A stretch of 64,000 nt of DNA from Sphingobacterium sp. ML3W (GCF_000747525.1 NZ_CP009278.1:1922001-1986000), one strand, 5' to 3'; shown: positions 26,492-36,693, counted from the stretch's first letter. Translations and numbers: made by a program. The notes: a model not told the origin generated them from the sequence alone.

Positions 26492-29074
26492 TTATTCTTC
26501 GTTAGATTCCGATTTATCATCTTGATCAGGTTCTGTATTTTCTGTAGAATTTTCATCACCCTCAATTGCTAGCGTTTCTTCTTCTAGCTCCTCTTCTTCT
26601 TCTTCACGATCTACCTTAGTGATGGATGCTATTTCGTCATCGCCTTTCAAGTTTATTAAGCGTACACCCTGCGTTGCACGGCCCATTACTCTTAATCCTT
26701 CTACTGAAATCCGAATAACAATCCCTGATTTATTGATAATCATTAAATCTTCGGTATCATTAACACCCTTCACAGCAACTAAATTACCAGTTTTTTCTGT
26801 AACACTGATAGTTTTTACACCTTTACCACCACGATTTGTAACACGATAATCTTCAATATCAGTACGTTTTCCATATCCTTTTTCAGAGACAACAAGAACC
26901 GTAGTCTGTGGATCATCTACACTAATCATACCAATTACTTCATCGCTTTCGCTGCCTAAAGTAATACCACGTACACCAGTAGCAGTTCTACCCATAGGTC
27001 TTACTGTTGATTCATTAAAGCGAATAGCACGTCCAGAACGTAAAGCCATTACGATTTCACTCGTTCCACTGGTTAAGCAAGCTTCTAATAACTGATCGCC
27101 TTCATTGATATTAATAGCATTGATACCATTAGCGCGAGGGCGAGAGTATGCCTCTAAAGAAGTTTTCTTAATTGTACCTTTCTTAGTACACATAATGATG
27201 AAGTTGTTTTCCAAGTACTCTTGGTCTTTTAAATTCTTCACTAATATGTACGCTTTAATTTTTTCGTCTTTCGGGATATTGATAATATTCTGTAAAGCAC
27301 GTCCTCGGGAAGTTCTACTTCCTTCTGGGACTTCAAATGCACGAAGCCAGAAACAACGACCAGATTCCGTAAACAATAACATATAATTATGCGCTGAAGC
27401 AGTAATAATGTGTTCTGTAAAGTCTTCTTCACGTGTGCTTGACCCAATAGAGCCGCGACCACCTCTTCCTTGACGTTTGTATTCGGTAAGGGGAGTACGT
27501 TTTACATAGCTATTATGAGAGATTGTAATAACGATTTCTTCATCATCAATAAAATCTTCCATACGCATATCTTCCGCTGAATGAACAATGATTGATCTTC
27601 TCTCGTCACCATATTTCTCTCTGATCTCGATCAATTCATCCTTAATGATTTGCATACGAAGACTCTCGTCTGCTAAAACAGATTTTAAGTAATCAATTGT
27701 TTTCATTAATTCAGCATATTCTTCCTTAATTTTATCATGCTCAAGGCCTGTTAAACGACGAAGAGTCATGTCTAGGATAGCACGTGCTTGGAGGTCAGAT
27801 AAACCGAATTTCTCCATTAAACCTACGCGTGCATCTTCTGGTGTTGCAGAAGCACGAATAAGTTTAATCACTTCATCCAAATGATCTAGAGCGATTAAAT
27901 ATCCCTCAAGGATATGTGCTCTTTTCTCAGCTTCTGCCAATTCAAATCGTGTACGACGTGTAATAACCTCATGACGGTGATCTACGAAGACCTGAATCAT
28001 ATCTTTCAGATTCATCAATACTGGTCTCCCTTTGACAAGAGCAATATTGTTTACTGAAAATGAGGTTTGTAGCGCAGTATATTTAAAGAGGTTGTTTAGA
28101 ACAACATTGGCATTTGCATCGCGTTTAACATCGTATACTATACGTAAACCTGTACGGTCAGACTCGTCACGAATAGCGGAAATACCTTCTAATTTTTTCT
28201 CATTAACCAATTCCGCGGTACGTTCAATCATATTCGCTTTATTGATTTGATATGGAATCTCCGTGACTATGATTGATTCTCTACCTGACTTTGATACTTC
28301 AATTTCGGTTTTTGCACGCATCACAACACGACCGCGTCCTGTGGTTTCAGCATCTTGCACACCTGAATAACCATAGATTAAACCACCTGTAGGAAAATCT
28401 GGTCCTTTGATGTATTGCATCAATTCAGGGATGTCAATATCACGGTTGTTAATATAGGCAACTGTACCGTTGATTACCTCTGTCAAGTTGTGTGGCGCCA
28501 TATTTGTAGCCATACCAACTGCAATACCAGAAGCACCATTCACTAATAAATTAGGAACACGTGTGGGCAATACTGTTGGCTCTTGTAGCGAGTCATCAAA
28601 GTTCAATTGATAGTCTACTGTATCTTTATTGATATCCGATAAGATGTCCTCAGCAATTTTCTTAAGTCTCGCTTCAGTATAACGCATTGCAGCAGGAGGA
28701 TCTCCATCGACAGAACCGTAGTTACCTTGACCATCCACTAAAGGATAGCGCATGTTCCAATCTTGTGCTAGACGTACCATTGCATCGTAAACGGAAGTAT
28801 CACCATGTGGATGGTACTTTCCTAGAACGTCACCAACGATACGCGCTGATTTTTTGTAAGGTTTAGTACTTGTAACACCTAAATCCAACATGCCGTAAAG
28901 AACACGACGGTGTACAGGTTTCATACCATCTCTAGCATCTGGTAATGCACGAGAAACAATAACTGTCATTGAATAATCAATGTATGCAGTTTTCATCTGA
29001 TCCTCGATACTTACCGAAATAATTCGATCGTTTGCAGGCACTAAATTATTATCATTTTCTGTTTCTTCAGCCAT
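26492..29074 (-). CDS. gyrA: DNA gyrase subunit A
   Basis: Type II topoisomerase subunit that cuts and reseals DNA to introduce negative supercoils with GyrB. Motifs: [37 protein letters not shown] (quinolone-determining region), and the catalytic tyrosine in RYTEARL (Tyr132). The C-terminal beta-pinwheel has a GyrA-box-like QGRGGRG, and a very acidic tail follows (EEEEELEEE). At 860 aa it is full length. The residue equivalent to E. coli Ser83 is Thr93; Asp87 is kept as Asp97. Two TPR genes follow at 5 and 2 bases. A variant -7 element (TAACTTCG, minus strand, 29134-29141) lies 60 bases upstream. Confidence 0.97.
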   Translation of the reverse strand: MAEETENDNNLVPANDRIISVSIEDQMKTAYIDYSMTVIVSRALPDARDGMKPVHRRVLYGMLDLGVTSTKPYKKSARIVGDVLGKYHPHGDTSVYDAMVRLAQDWNMRYPLVDGQGNYGSVDGDPPAAMRYTEARLKKIAEDILSDINKDTVDYQLNFDDSLQEPTVLPTRVPNLLVNGASGIAVGMATNMAPHNLTEVINGTVAYINNRDIDIPELMQYIKGPDFPTGGLIYGYSGVQDAETTGRGRVVMRAKTEIEVSKSGRESIIVTEIPYQINKANMIERTAELVNEKKLEGISAIRDESDRTGLRIVYDVKRDANANVVLNNLFKYTALQTSFSVNNIALVKGRPVLMNLKDMIQVFVDHRHEVITRRTRFELAEAEKRAHILEGYLIALDHLDEVIKLIRASATPEDARVGLMEKFGLSDLQARAILDMTLRRLTGLEHDKIKEEYAELMKTIDYLKSVLADESLRMQIIKDELIEIREKYGDERRSIIVHSAEDMRMEDFIDDEEIVITISHNSYVKRTPLTEYKRQGRGGRGSIGSSTREEDFTEHIITASAHNYMLLFTESGRCFWLRAFEVPEGSRTSRGRALQNIINIPKDEKIKAYILVKNLKDQEYLENNFIIMCTKKGTIKKTSLEAYSRPRANGINAININEGDQLLEACLTSGTSEIVMALRSGRAIRFNESTVRPMGRTATGVRGITLGSESDEVIGMISVDDPQTTVLVVSEKGYGKRTDIEDYRVTNRGGKGVKTISVTEKTGNLVAVKGVNDTEDLMIINKSGIVIRISVEGLRVMGRATQGVRLINLKGDDEIASITKVDREEEEEELEEETLAIEGDENSTENTEPDQDDKSESNEE

Positions 29075-29133
29075 ATTAATTTGGTTTCGATAAAACTATT
29101 AAACAATACCGTCTACACGGATTGCTACGCATG

Positions 29134-29141
29134 CGAAGTTA
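29134..29141 (-). promoter_or_regulatory. Candidate -7 element for gyrA
   Basis: Minus strand TAACTTCG followed by C, one mismatch to TAnnTTTG, 60 bases before the start. No supercoiling-sensitive element can be judged from sequence alone. Confidence 0.3.
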
Positions 29142-29236
29142 CGAAAAAATAACCTCAAATGCGAATATTTTGAAGCTCAAGATACTGAAAAAATAGACTA
29201 TATTTTTAAAAAAATATAGGCATATATGCTGTCTAT

Positions 29237-31336
29237 TTATCTTAGTTTTTTTAAACGTAGACGGAGAGAATTACCAATCACAATTATATCCGAGAAAGCC
29301 ATCGAAAACGCAGCTAACATGGGACCTAAGTATCCGGTCGCCGCAAGTGGTATGGCTATTATGTTGTAAGCAAAAGCCCAGAATAGGTTTTCTTTGATCG
29401 TTTGCAGGGTATGTTTTCCAATAAGGAGTAGATTTTCAACCGATTTAAGATCAGAGTTTAATAAGATGATTTTTGCAGATTGAATCGCAATATGACTTGC
29501 ATCTCCTAAAGAGATGCCTACATGAGCTGTTGTAAGAGCTGGGGCATCATTGATTCCATCTCCCACCATAGCTGTAATACCGGATTTCTTTAGGGTATTG
29601 ATGATGTTCAGTTTCTCTTCCGGGTTGCGGTCGGCATAAACTTTGGCTATTCCAAGTCTTTGAGCAACTAAATCACATTTGCTTTTACGGTCACCACTTA
29701 GTATTACAGGTATGATATTTTTAGATTTGATTGTCTGGATCAATTCTTTTGCATAAGGTTTTATCTGGTCTTCTATTACCAATCCTGCAACAACAACATC
29801 ATTAATGGAGAGCACCAGATCATAGCGGTTAGAGTAATCTACTTTCCCCAATCGTGCATTAGTCAATTTGTATTTATTGTTGTTCGTATCTGTTGCATAG
29901 ATGCCTTCGCTTTTAACCTCTTTGACATGTTGAAAGATTATTCGATACGCTTTTACCTCTGTCATATGCTGTCTTATTGACTTTGCAATGGGGTGGTTAG
30001 AATAGCTCTCTAATTGCGCAATGATAGATTCAACTTGTTTTTGGTCAATACCGAAAGTTTGAATCGCCTTAATATTAAAATCGCCAGTTGTTAATGTGCC
30101 CGTTTTATCGAATACCATGTATTTGAGGTCTGACATTTCTTCAATGGTGTCACCCCCTTTGATAAGTATCCCCATTCGAGCGGCCCTTCCTAACCCCACC
30201 ATGACAGCAGTAGGAGTGGCTAATCCCATAGCGCACGGACAGGATACAACAAGAACGGCAATTGCATTCATTAAAGATTGTTGCAATGATACCTCTGCAA
30301 TAAAATAGGTTATGAAAAAGGTGAATAGTGCAATGACGACGACTATAGGAACAAAATAGGATGCTACCTTGTCACCTAATTTTTGAATAGGAGGTTTTTT
30401 TGACTGCGCCTCTTTAATGAGCGATATGATTTGGGACAATACCGTTTTTCGACCAACTTTTGTGGCGGTCATTTTGATATGTCCCTCTGTTAAGGTTGTT
30501 CCGCCGATGACAGCATCGTATTTTTTTTTGAATACAGGTAGACTTTCTCCAGTGACCATGGCTTCATCGATGAAACCATCGCCTGTTAAGATGTCACCGT
30601 CCACAGGAATAAGATCTCCTGACTTGATAAGTAATACATCACCTTGTTTAACATCTTTGGTATGTATAATTTCCTCTTGATCATCGGTAATTTTTGTAGT
30701 AGTCACATTTTGAATCTTGATGAGGTCTCCAATTGCAGATGTTGTCTTTTTGATGGATTTTTTTTCAAGGAGATTCCCTAATAGAACTAATGTGATAATA
30801 GTAGCGGAAGTCTCATAAAACATGTAATCAGAGCCAAGATTATGGAGTGTTCCAATTAAGCTATAGGTAAAGGCGGCTGTTGCACCAATAAATATCAGTA
30901 CATCCATATTAGGCATGCCGTTCTTAAGAGAAAAGAAAGCACTTTTACCAAAGTGAAAAAATCCGAGTAAAAACACGGGAATACAGCAGCCTAGTTGCAC
31001 ATAAGGGTCGTGCAATAAAGGGTGATGGACGAACATGTGTGCAAATAATGGAAGTGTGAAAATCAGACTAAACCAAAATTTAGCTTCTATTGTTTTATAG
31101 AAACGTTCTTTCGGAGCCTGATCCGTTATCACTTGAAAACCTAAATTTTCTATTCCTTTTGTTATTTCTTTTAGATTTTCTTCTGCTATACCAGAGAACT
31201 TGACTTCATCAGAGGCAAAATCGACATATATATTTTGTGCCTCATTTTTTTCTAAATATTGGTGGATAGCGATTGCGCAATTTGTGCAATGCATCCCTGT
31301 TACGGTAAGTTCTATTGTTGTTATTTCTTTATCCAT
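29237..31336 (-). CDS. copA: Copper-type heavy-metal P-type ATPase
   Basis: P1B-type ATPase, probably exporting Cu(I). It has one N-terminal HMA metal-binding domain with GMHCTNC (residues about 14-20), the transmembrane CPC motif in SCPCAMGLATPTAV, the phosphorylation site DKTGTLT, the SNHPIAKSI HP motif, and the hinge GDGINDAPAL. At 699 aa it fits the CopA group. The CPC and GMxCxxC motifs fit copper or silver better than zinc. It is a single gene; no CopZ, CueR or CopY gene is beside it. A strong -7 element lies upstream. The specific ion is inference from the motif class. Confidence 0.92.
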   Translation of the reverse strand: MDKEITTIELTVTGMHCTNCAIAIHQYLEKNEAQNIYVDFASDEVKFSGIAEENLKEITKGIENLGFQVITDQAPKERFYKTIEAKFWFSLIFTLPLFAHMFVHHPLLHDPYVQLGCCIPVFLLGFFHFGKSAFFSLKNGMPNMDVLIFIGATAAFTYSLIGTLHNLGSDYMFYETSATIITLVLLGNLLEKKSIKKTTSAIGDLIKIQNVTTTKITDDQEEIIHTKDVKQGDVLLIKSGDLIPVDGDILTGDGFIDEAMVTGESLPVFKKKYDAVIGGTTLTEGHIKMTATKVGRKTVLSQIISLIKEAQSKKPPIQKLGDKVASYFVPIVVVIALFTFFITYFIAEVSLQQSLMNAIAVLVVSCPCAMGLATPTAVMVGLGRAARMGILIKGGDTIEEMSDLKYMVFDKTGTLTTGDFNIKAIQTFGIDQKQVESIIAQLESYSNHPIAKSIRQHMTEVKAYRIIFQHVKEVKSEGIYATDTNNNKYKLTNARLGKVDYSNRYDLVLSINDVVVAGLVIEDQIKPYAKELIQTIKSKNIIPVILSGDRKSKCDLVAQRLGIAKVYADRNPEEKLNIINTLKKSGITAMVGDGINDAPALTTAHVGISLGDASHIAIQSAKIILLNSDLKSVENLLLIGKHTLQTIKENLFWAFAYNIIAIPLAATGYLGPMLAAFSMAFSDIIVIGNSLRLRLKKLR

Positions 31337-31360
31337 ACTTATTCAACCATGGGTCTCTTG

Positions 31361-31368
31361 CAAATATA
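31361..31368 (-). promoter_or_regulatory. Candidate -7 element for the copper ATPase
   Basis: Minus strand TATATTTG followed by C, exact TAnnTTTG, 25 bases before the start codon. No palindromic metal-regulator site is visible around it. Confidence 0.5.
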
Positions 31369-31444
31369 CTTAATTTTAGATGGATCACTTTTTTGTATTG
31401 TCTGAAAAATGATTAGTTTAGTTCCTTAAGAAAATAAAATTTAA

Positions 31445-32299
31445 ATGGTTAAAAATAAATTGTCCCTATCATTTGTTTTTCGTTGTGCGCTGTGGATCGC
31501 CTTGAGCTACTCTTTCGTGGGTTTAGCGTCATTTTATGAGAAAAATCGTATTTTATTACATTTTGCCTATGCGTTCAATACATTCTTGACAGCAAATCTG
31601 TTGATTTCTATTGGACGATTTTTAATTGTTTCCTTGTATAATCGAAAACACGCCAATCATGATGTTAGAGGAAATTTTGTTTTGGGCATCTCTCGGGTTT
31701 CAAGAGTATTGAATGCCGGGATGATTGTGGTTACGGTGATGATTGCACTGGGTATTGATCCAAAAGAATTTATAACCAGTATGACCATTGTGGCGATGGC
31801 AATAGCGGTAATATTCAGGGAATATATTACCAATATGATAAGTGGACTTCTCGTGATGTTCTCAGATCAGTTTTCGATAGGAGACCACATTAAAATCAGT
31901 AATTACCAAGGTAAAATCATTGATATCACGTTGGCTAATATTGTGGTAAGGGATGAAGATGACGATGTGGTGCTGATTCCAAACAATTTGATATTCACCT
32001 CAACGATGGTGAATAAATCTTCTCAAAAATCAAATAAGCTGATTGTTAAGTTAGAGCTTCCATTGGAAAAGCCATTGCAAATCCAGGCTGCTGAAAACCA
32101 TTTAAGACCACTGTTGATGGTTAATAAGAATATCATTTGGAATGATGATTTGTTTCATATTAAGGTTGCAGAAATAGGAAAGGACTTTGTGAAATATAAA
32201 ATTGAACTTACGATCATATCCAGTAGTAATAAATTACACCATCAGATTCAGAATGAAATATTAAATGAAATTCTATTGTTTCGTTCTAAGGAAAGTTAG
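31445..32299 (+). CDS. MscS-family mechanosensitive channel
   Basis: Small-conductance tension-gated channel that relieves osmotic downshock. Three N-terminal hydrophobic segments (about 10-30, 42-62, 85-110) lead into the pore helix region MTIVAMAIAVIFREYITNMISGLLVM. The beta-domain follows: FSIGDHIKISNYQGKIIDITLANIVV, then VLIPNNLIF, the family signature. At 284 aa it is close to E. coli MscS. It is divergent from the copper ATPase, and its stop codon overlaps that of the convergent coaA gene by four bases. Confidence 0.93.
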   Translation: MVKNKLSLSFVFRCALWIALSYSFVGLASFYEKNRILLHFAYAFNTFLTANLLISIGRFLIVSLYNRKHANHDVRGNFVLGISRVSRVLNAGMIVVTVMIALGIDPKEFITSMTIVAMAIAVIFREYITNMISGLLVMFSDQFSIGDHIKISNYQGKIIDITLANIVVRDEDDDVVLIPNNLIFTSTMVNKSSQKSNKLIVKLELPLEKPLQIQAAENHLRPLLMVNKNIIWNDDLFHIKVAEIGKDFVKYKIELTIISSSNKLHHQIQNEILNEILLFRSKES

Positions 32300-33261
32300 A
32301 TTTTACGAACCTTTACATTTTTAACAAAATGATGGCTGCCCTTTTCCAAGATTAAATCTGCTCGGTATCTGGTCGGTAATATATTTTGCACTAAATTTGG
32401 TTTGTTGATTTCATTCCAGATTTGATGGGCCATTTGAATACTTTCATCAGCATTCATATCGGCATATCGATGAAAAAAGGATGCCGGATTCTGGAAAGCA
32501 GTACGACGTAAAGATTCAAATCTGTTGGTATACCATTCCAATAGATTTTTCTCACTTGCGTGCACGTAAATGGAATAGTCAAAGAAATCGGAGACGAAAA
32601 CGCTGTGACCTTTTCTTGGTCTTTGTGAATTGACTTGTAATACATTGATACCTTCAACAATTAGGATATCTGGATGATCTATTAGTTGCTGCTGATTATC
32701 TGGTAACACATCATATTCCAAGTGGCTATATAAAGGGACAGAAAGTGATCCCATACCTGATTTTATAGCCGATAGGAACTGTATTAATTTTTTAGCATCA
32801 TAACTCTCAGGAAAACCCTTTCTATTCATGATACCTTTTTCATTTAATACTTCGTTAGGGTACAGGAAACCATCGGTAGTGACTAGGTCGACTTTTGGTT
32901 TACTAGGGAGTAACTTGAGTACCCTTTGCAATACTCGGGCAGTTGTGCTTTTTCCTACTGCTACTGATCCTGCAATTCCTATAATAAAAGGAAGTGTGCT
33001 CTCATTTTTTTCAAAAAAGTGATTCGTACTTTTATGTAAATCCTGAAATCTTTCAATATGAATACCCAGCAAGTGACTTAAAGGAAAGTAAACATCTTCA
33101 ATCTCCGCAGCATTCAAAGGTTCGTTGAGGGCATGCAATTGATCTAAATCATGTTGCGAAAATATGTGTTTAAAGTGACCATTCAGTTTTTTCCAATTTT
33201 CTCTTTTTATAGAAGTGAAAGGAGAGTCAATAGGAGTGTGCTGTTCATTTTGCATGTTCAT
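32296..33261 (-). CDS. coaA: Pantothenate kinase, type I
   Basis: First and rate-limiting step of coenzyme A synthesis: pantothenate plus ATP to 4'-phosphopantothenate. The P-loop GIAGSVAVGKSTTARVLQ is at about residue 95 of the called protein; VTTDGFLYPNEVL and EGINVLQV are standard type I blocks. I start at ATG 33261 (MNMQNEQ), because the upstream in-frame extension lacks family similarity. Known type I enzymes are inhibited by CoA. It converges on the MscS gene. A TATATTTG element lies 17 bases before the start. Confidence 0.95.
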   Translation of the reverse strand: MNMQNEQHTPIDSPFTSIKRENWKKLNGHFKHIFSQHDLDQLHALNEPLNAAEIEDVYFPLSHLLGIHIERFQDLHKSTNHFFEKNESTLPFIIGIAGSVAVGKSTTARVLQRVLKLLPSKPKVDLVTTDGFLYPNEVLNEKGIMNRKGFPESYDAKKLIQFLSAIKSGMGSLSVPLYSHLEYDVLPDNQQQLIDHPDILIVEGINVLQVNSQRPRKGHSVFVSDFFDYSIYVHASEKNLLEWYTNRFESLRRTAFQNPASFFHRYADMNADESIQMAHQIWNEINKPNLVQNILPTRYRADLILEKGSHHFVKNVKVRKI

Positions 33262-33277
33262 AGATTCTTTATGGCGA

Positions 33278-33285
33278 CAAATATA
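33278..33285 (-). promoter_or_regulatory. Candidate -7 element for coaA
   Basis: Minus strand TATATTTG, 17 bases before the chosen coaA start; the position also supports that start over the longer frame, which would begin upstream of it. Confidence 0.5.
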
Positions 33286-33324
33286 GCATCTCGCGGATAT
33301 AATCAAAAATTCTAAGTGAATATT

Positions 33325-33729
33325 TTAGATTAAATTGGAAGAAATGATGATTGGATTAGACATAATCTTGTGAATAGGGCATTTGTCTGCTATTTGAAGT
33401 AACCGTTCTTTCTGAACCTGGTCTAGGTCTCCTTTGAAAGAGATATGACATTGTATGTAGGTATTTTGTTGTAATTCGCTTTTTAAAGTTTCATAGGAAA
33501 GTTTAATACATACTTCTTCTAAATTCCACTTTTTGCGATCCGCGTACATTTTGATAGTCATCGCTTTGCAGGAACCTAATGAGGAAAGCAATAGGGCAGG
33601 TGGATTGAATCCTTCATCCTGACCACCCAGTTCTTGCGGTTCGTCAGCAATAACTGTATTGCTTTTTTGTGTAATGGTTGTGGTATAGGGTACAGTGCCA
33701 ATTGTCACTAAGATTTCATGATCATTCAT
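33325..33729 (-). CDS. OsmC family protein
   Basis: 134-aa protein of the OsmC/Ohr fold, thiol-dependent peroxide reductases. Conserved cysteines are in SLGSCKAMTIKMYADRKKW (about residue 53) and ADKCPIHKIMSNP (about 118), the two-cysteine arrangement of the active site. GFNPPALLLSSL is the typical first helix opening. Organic hydroperoxide detoxification is the usual role; membership in the OsmC rather than Ohr branch is by overall pattern. It is a single cytosolic gene on the minus strand between mgsA and coaA. Confidence 0.88.
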   Translation of the reverse strand: MNDHEILVTIGTVPYTTTITQKSNTVIADEPQELGGQDEGFNPPALLLSSLGSCKAMTIKMYADRKKWNLEEVCIKLSYETLKSELQQNTYIQCHISFKGDLDQVQKERLLQIADKCPIHKIMSNPIIISSNLI

Positions 33730-33795
33730 ATTTCTAAATATAAAAAAATATAAGGGAATTATAACGTTAATTTCCGAATATTAAATTCCTAGCGA

Positions 33796-34170
33796 TTATT
33801 CATCTTCTAATAAACCCTCGATAATTAGGCTCCCTGTAGCCGGATTGGTAGCTAGGGGTACATTATATAAGTCGCAGACACGCATTAACATTTGAATATC
33901 GGGTTCATGGGCATGTTTTCCTAAAGGGTCTCTAAAAAATATAATACCATCGACCTTTCCTTCTGCGGCCATTGCTGCAATCTGTGCATCGCCACCCATC
34001 GGGCCGCTTAATTTTAATTCTACATCAAGCCCTGTTTGTTTTACATACGAACCTGTTGTACCTGTTGCAACTAAATGTGCTTTCCCTAAAAATTCGATAT
34101 GATCCTTTACAAAAGCAACCATTTCGGTTTTTTTTCCGTCGTGAGCAATTAAAGCGATTGTTTTTTTCAT
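33796..34170 (-). CDS. mgsA: Methylglyoxal synthase
   Basis: Converts dihydroxyacetone phosphate to methylglyoxal and phosphate, an overflow route from glycolysis that frees phosphate. The family residues are visible: His10, Asp61 in GPMGGDAQIAAM, His88 and Asp91 in KHAHEPDIQML, and the phosphate-binding loop ATGTTG at 35-40. At 124 aa it is slightly shorter than the E. coli enzyme. It is the downstream neighbour, by 21 bases, of the SpmA/B-like gene on the same strand, so they may be co-transcribed. No glyoxalase genes are nearby. Confidence 0.94.
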   Translation of the reverse strand: MKKTIALIAHDGKKTEMVAFVKDHIEFLGKAHLVATGTTGSYVKQTGLDVELKLSGPMGGDAQIAAMAAEGKVDGIIFFRDPLGKHAHEPDIQMLMRVCDLYNVPLATNPATGSLIIEGLLEDE

Positions 34171-34191
34171 TTTAGTAAGAGGGTTATAGAT

Positions 34192-35424
34192 TTAACCAAA
34201 GAATATATAAGCTAAAATAATTGCGGCGACTAAACCGACAAAATCAGCGATCAGCCCACATATAAGAGCATGTCTTGTGTTCTTGATGCCAACGGAACCA
34301 AAATAGACAGCTAAAACATAAAAAGTAGTCTCTGAGGAGCCTTGGATAACACTAGCAAGTCTTCCTTGGAACGAATCTGCTCCATACGCTTGCATAACAT
34401 CAACCATTAATCCTCGAGCACCTCCACCACTCAATGTCTTCATTAAACCAACAGGTAGTGCTGGAACAAATCGTGTGTCAAAGCCAAAGTACTCAAAACA
34501 TGAGCCAATAGCGTTTACAAGATAGTCCATACAACCCGTGGTTCTAAAGGCTGAAATGGCAACTAATATGGCAATTAGGAAAGGAATAATCATAATTGAA
34601 GTCTTAAAACCTTCTTTAGCGCCATCTATAAATGCATCATAAACATTCAGTTTTTTAAATGCTCCGTAAACAATAAATAAGATGATGATGGAGAAAATCA
34701 AAACCCCACCAATCAAGCCTGTTACTATTTCAATCTTTTCAGGAGGAAGGCCATTTAGCCCGAAATATAATCCCACCATTAGTACGATAAAGGTTCCTAA
34801 AAAAAGTAAAATAGGTGTTTTAAACAAGTTGATTTTTTGAAAAAATGCTACGGCAATCATTCCGGATATAAAGGAGATAAACGTTCCTATCAAAGCTGGA
34901 ATGAAAATATCTGCAGGATTCGCAGCGCCATTGGCCATTCGTAATGCAATTACCGATGTTGGTATGAGTGCAATTCCGGCAGTATTAAGCACTAAAAACA
35001 TGATTTGAGCGTTTGTTGCCGTCTCTTTTTCAGGGTTTAACTCTTGTAGTTCTTGCATAGCTTTTAGACCTACTGGAGTGGCAGCATTATCCAATCCAAG
35101 CATATTAGCTGAAAAATTCATGATTATAGAACCGTTAGCGGGATGGTTTTTGGGAATTCCTGGAAAAAGTTTACTGAAAAATGGATTGACTGCTTTTGCA
35201 AATAAGGTAATCATGCCAGCTTTTTCGCCTACTTTCATAATGCCTAACCAGAAGGTCATCATACCCACTAGGCCCAATGAAATTTCTGCACCATTTTTTG
35301 CGCTATCAAACATTCCATTGATGATTTTCATAAAAATTTCAGTATCTCCTAAGAAAATAAGTTTAATTAGAGCGACGATGAAGGCGATAACAAAAAACGA
35401 GATCCAAACGATATTTAATGCCAT
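34192..35424 (-). CDS. SpmA/SpmB fusion (nucleoside-recognition domain membrane protein)
   Basis: Integral membrane protein of 410 aa with two nucleoside-recognition (Gate) domains in series, corresponding to Bacillus SpmA (N half, with FWLGIMKVGEKAGMITLFAKAVNPFFSKLFPGIP) and SpmB (C half, with FKTSIMIIPFLIAILVAISAFRTTG and PVGLMKTLSGGGARG). Bacteroidota do not sporulate, so the spore-maturation name is historical; transport of an unknown solute is the working idea. About nine to ten membrane helices are predicted by eye. It lies upstream of mgsA. Confidence 0.88.
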   Translation of the reverse strand: MALNIVWISFFVIAFIVALIKLIFLGDTEIFMKIINGMFDSAKNGAEISLGLVGMMTFWLGIMKVGEKAGMITLFAKAVNPFFSKLFPGIPKNHPANGSIIMNFSANMLGLDNAATPVGLKAMQELQELNPEKETATNAQIMFLVLNTAGIALIPTSVIALRMANGAANPADIFIPALIGTFISFISGMIAVAFFQKINLFKTPILLFLGTFIVLMVGLYFGLNGLPPEKIEIVTGLIGGVLIFSIIILFIVYGAFKKLNVYDAFIDGAKEGFKTSIMIIPFLIAILVAISAFRTTGCMDYLVNAIGSCFEYFGFDTRFVPALPVGLMKTLSGGGARGLMVDVMQAYGADSFQGRLASVIQGSSETTFYVLAVYFGSVGIKNTRHALICGLIADFVGLVAAIILAYIFFG

Positions 35425-35455
35425 ATAGATTTAAAATATGCGTAAATGTAAACTA

Positions 35456-36511
35456 TTACAATCTATCCATCAACTTAGACCAAGGATTTTTCTTGTTCTT
35501 TGTGTAATTATCTTTTATCAAATGATCGACTATGCGATTCAGCTCGTCTTCATTGTCACTCATAAGTCTATCCGCTAATGAAATAAGTTTTTGAATGTTG
35601 TTTTGAGAAGCGGCATCCATTGATGACTCTACACTGGACAAATTTGTGGGTTCTAATCGGATGTAATTTTTTGATTTTCTATTGAATTTGAATAACTGTT
35701 CCATAAAGAACTCTGTACTTTCAGAAGAAGCACTTGTCATGATGTCTACTAAAGAGGGCCCAATCTGGATAGCTAGTTTTTTCTTGAAATGATCATAGTT
35801 ATAAGCTTTCTTTGCCAAACCAGTACCTAAAGACACCATGAAAAGATCATTTATTTCTGTGTCTTCAAAAGCTTTCATCACTTCTATTAAAGCACAAATG
35901 GATGGGTTTTGGGCAACCATTCCACCATCTACCAAAGGAAATCTTGTGCCAGATATTGAATAGATTTCGGCCACTGAAAAGTATGTGGGAGCGGCCGAGG
36001 TGGCTCTACAGACGTCTTTTAAATAAAAGTCGCGTGCTGTGCCATGTGTTATTGCCTTTTGTTGTCTGAAAAAATGATTCTGTCGAAGTTCAATGTTATA
36101 TGCCGTAATGATACATGGTTTGATCAATTGACTTAGTTTAGTGTCGCCAAAATACTCTTGTAAGACATTTTCCAAAGCAGTAGCGGAGTAGAGTTCGCTA
36201 ACGAGCCCAAACTCACTTAAAAAGCGTCTCCACTTGGTGGTTTTAAAAATATCAGAACCATGGGAGACATACAGACCCAAGGCCTCTTTTGCCGAGAATT
36301 TAGGTTTTGTAGGATTTTCCTCACTGGGATATAAAAGAATACAGGCCAAAATACCACCTGTACTTGTACCTGCTATAAAATCAAAATATTCAGCAATTCT
36401 TGCATCAGGATTATTACTTTTTTTTTGCAGTATTTCTTCTAAAACCACTAATACTAACGCTGGTATTATGCCTCTTATTCCACCGCCATCTATGGAGAGT
36501 ATATTTTTCAT
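35456..36511 (-). CDS. Patatin-like phospholipase (CapV-like)
   Basis: Serine lipid hydrolase with a Ser-Asp dyad. The oxyanion motif DGGGIRG is at residues 8-14, the nucleophile motif GTSTGG near residue 49 (Ser51), and the dyad motif DGG in FPLVDGGMVAQNP near residue 190. At 351 aa it belongs to the patatin group that includes the CBASS effector CapV, but no cyclase (CD-NTase), Cap2 or Cap3 gene is next to it, so a CBASS role is not supported. It is cytosolic, with no signal peptide, and is a single gene downstream of lysS. Confidence 0.92.
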   Translation of the reverse strand: MKNILSIDGGGIRGIIPALVLVVLEEILQKKSNNPDARIAEYFDFIAGTSTGGILACILLYPSEENPTKPKFSAKEALGLYVSHGSDIFKTTKWRRFLSEFGLVSELYSATALENVLQEYFGDTKLSQLIKPCIITAYNIELRQNHFFRQQKAITHGTARDFYLKDVCRATSAAPTYFSVAEIYSISGTRFPLVDGGMVAQNPSICALIEVMKAFEDTEINDLFMVSLGTGLAKKAYNYDHFKKKLAIQIGPSLVDIMTSASSESTEFFMEQLFKFNRKSKNYIRLEPTNLSSVESSMDAASQNNIQKLISLADRLMSDNEDELNRIVDHLIKDNYTKNKKNPWSKLMDRL

Positions 36512-36643
36512 TATTTATAATATATACTTAAAAGTAGTATTAAATAATGAAATTGATATAAGGTTTTTATTTTTTAGAGACCAATTGTGGTGGCAGGGGC
36601 TATATGTCAACCCATATTGGTATGGATTGAATTCGTTAAAATA

Positions 36644-36680
36644 AAAGGAGCCGATTATCATCATGACAATCGGCTCCTTT
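36644..36680. terminator. Terminator of lysS
   Basis: Stem of 13 bp, AAAGGAGCCGATT/AATCGGCTCCTTT (36644-36656 and 36668-36680), with an 11-base loop. Read on the minus strand it comes 14 bases after the lysS stop. The T-run is short. Confidence 0.75.
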
Positions 36681-36693
36681 AAAATTTATTATT

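Noticed and set aside
35456-36511. CBASS defence locus around the patatin lipase
   Set aside because: Neighbours are lysS and an SpmA/B protein; no cyclase, Cap2/Cap3 or other defence genes.
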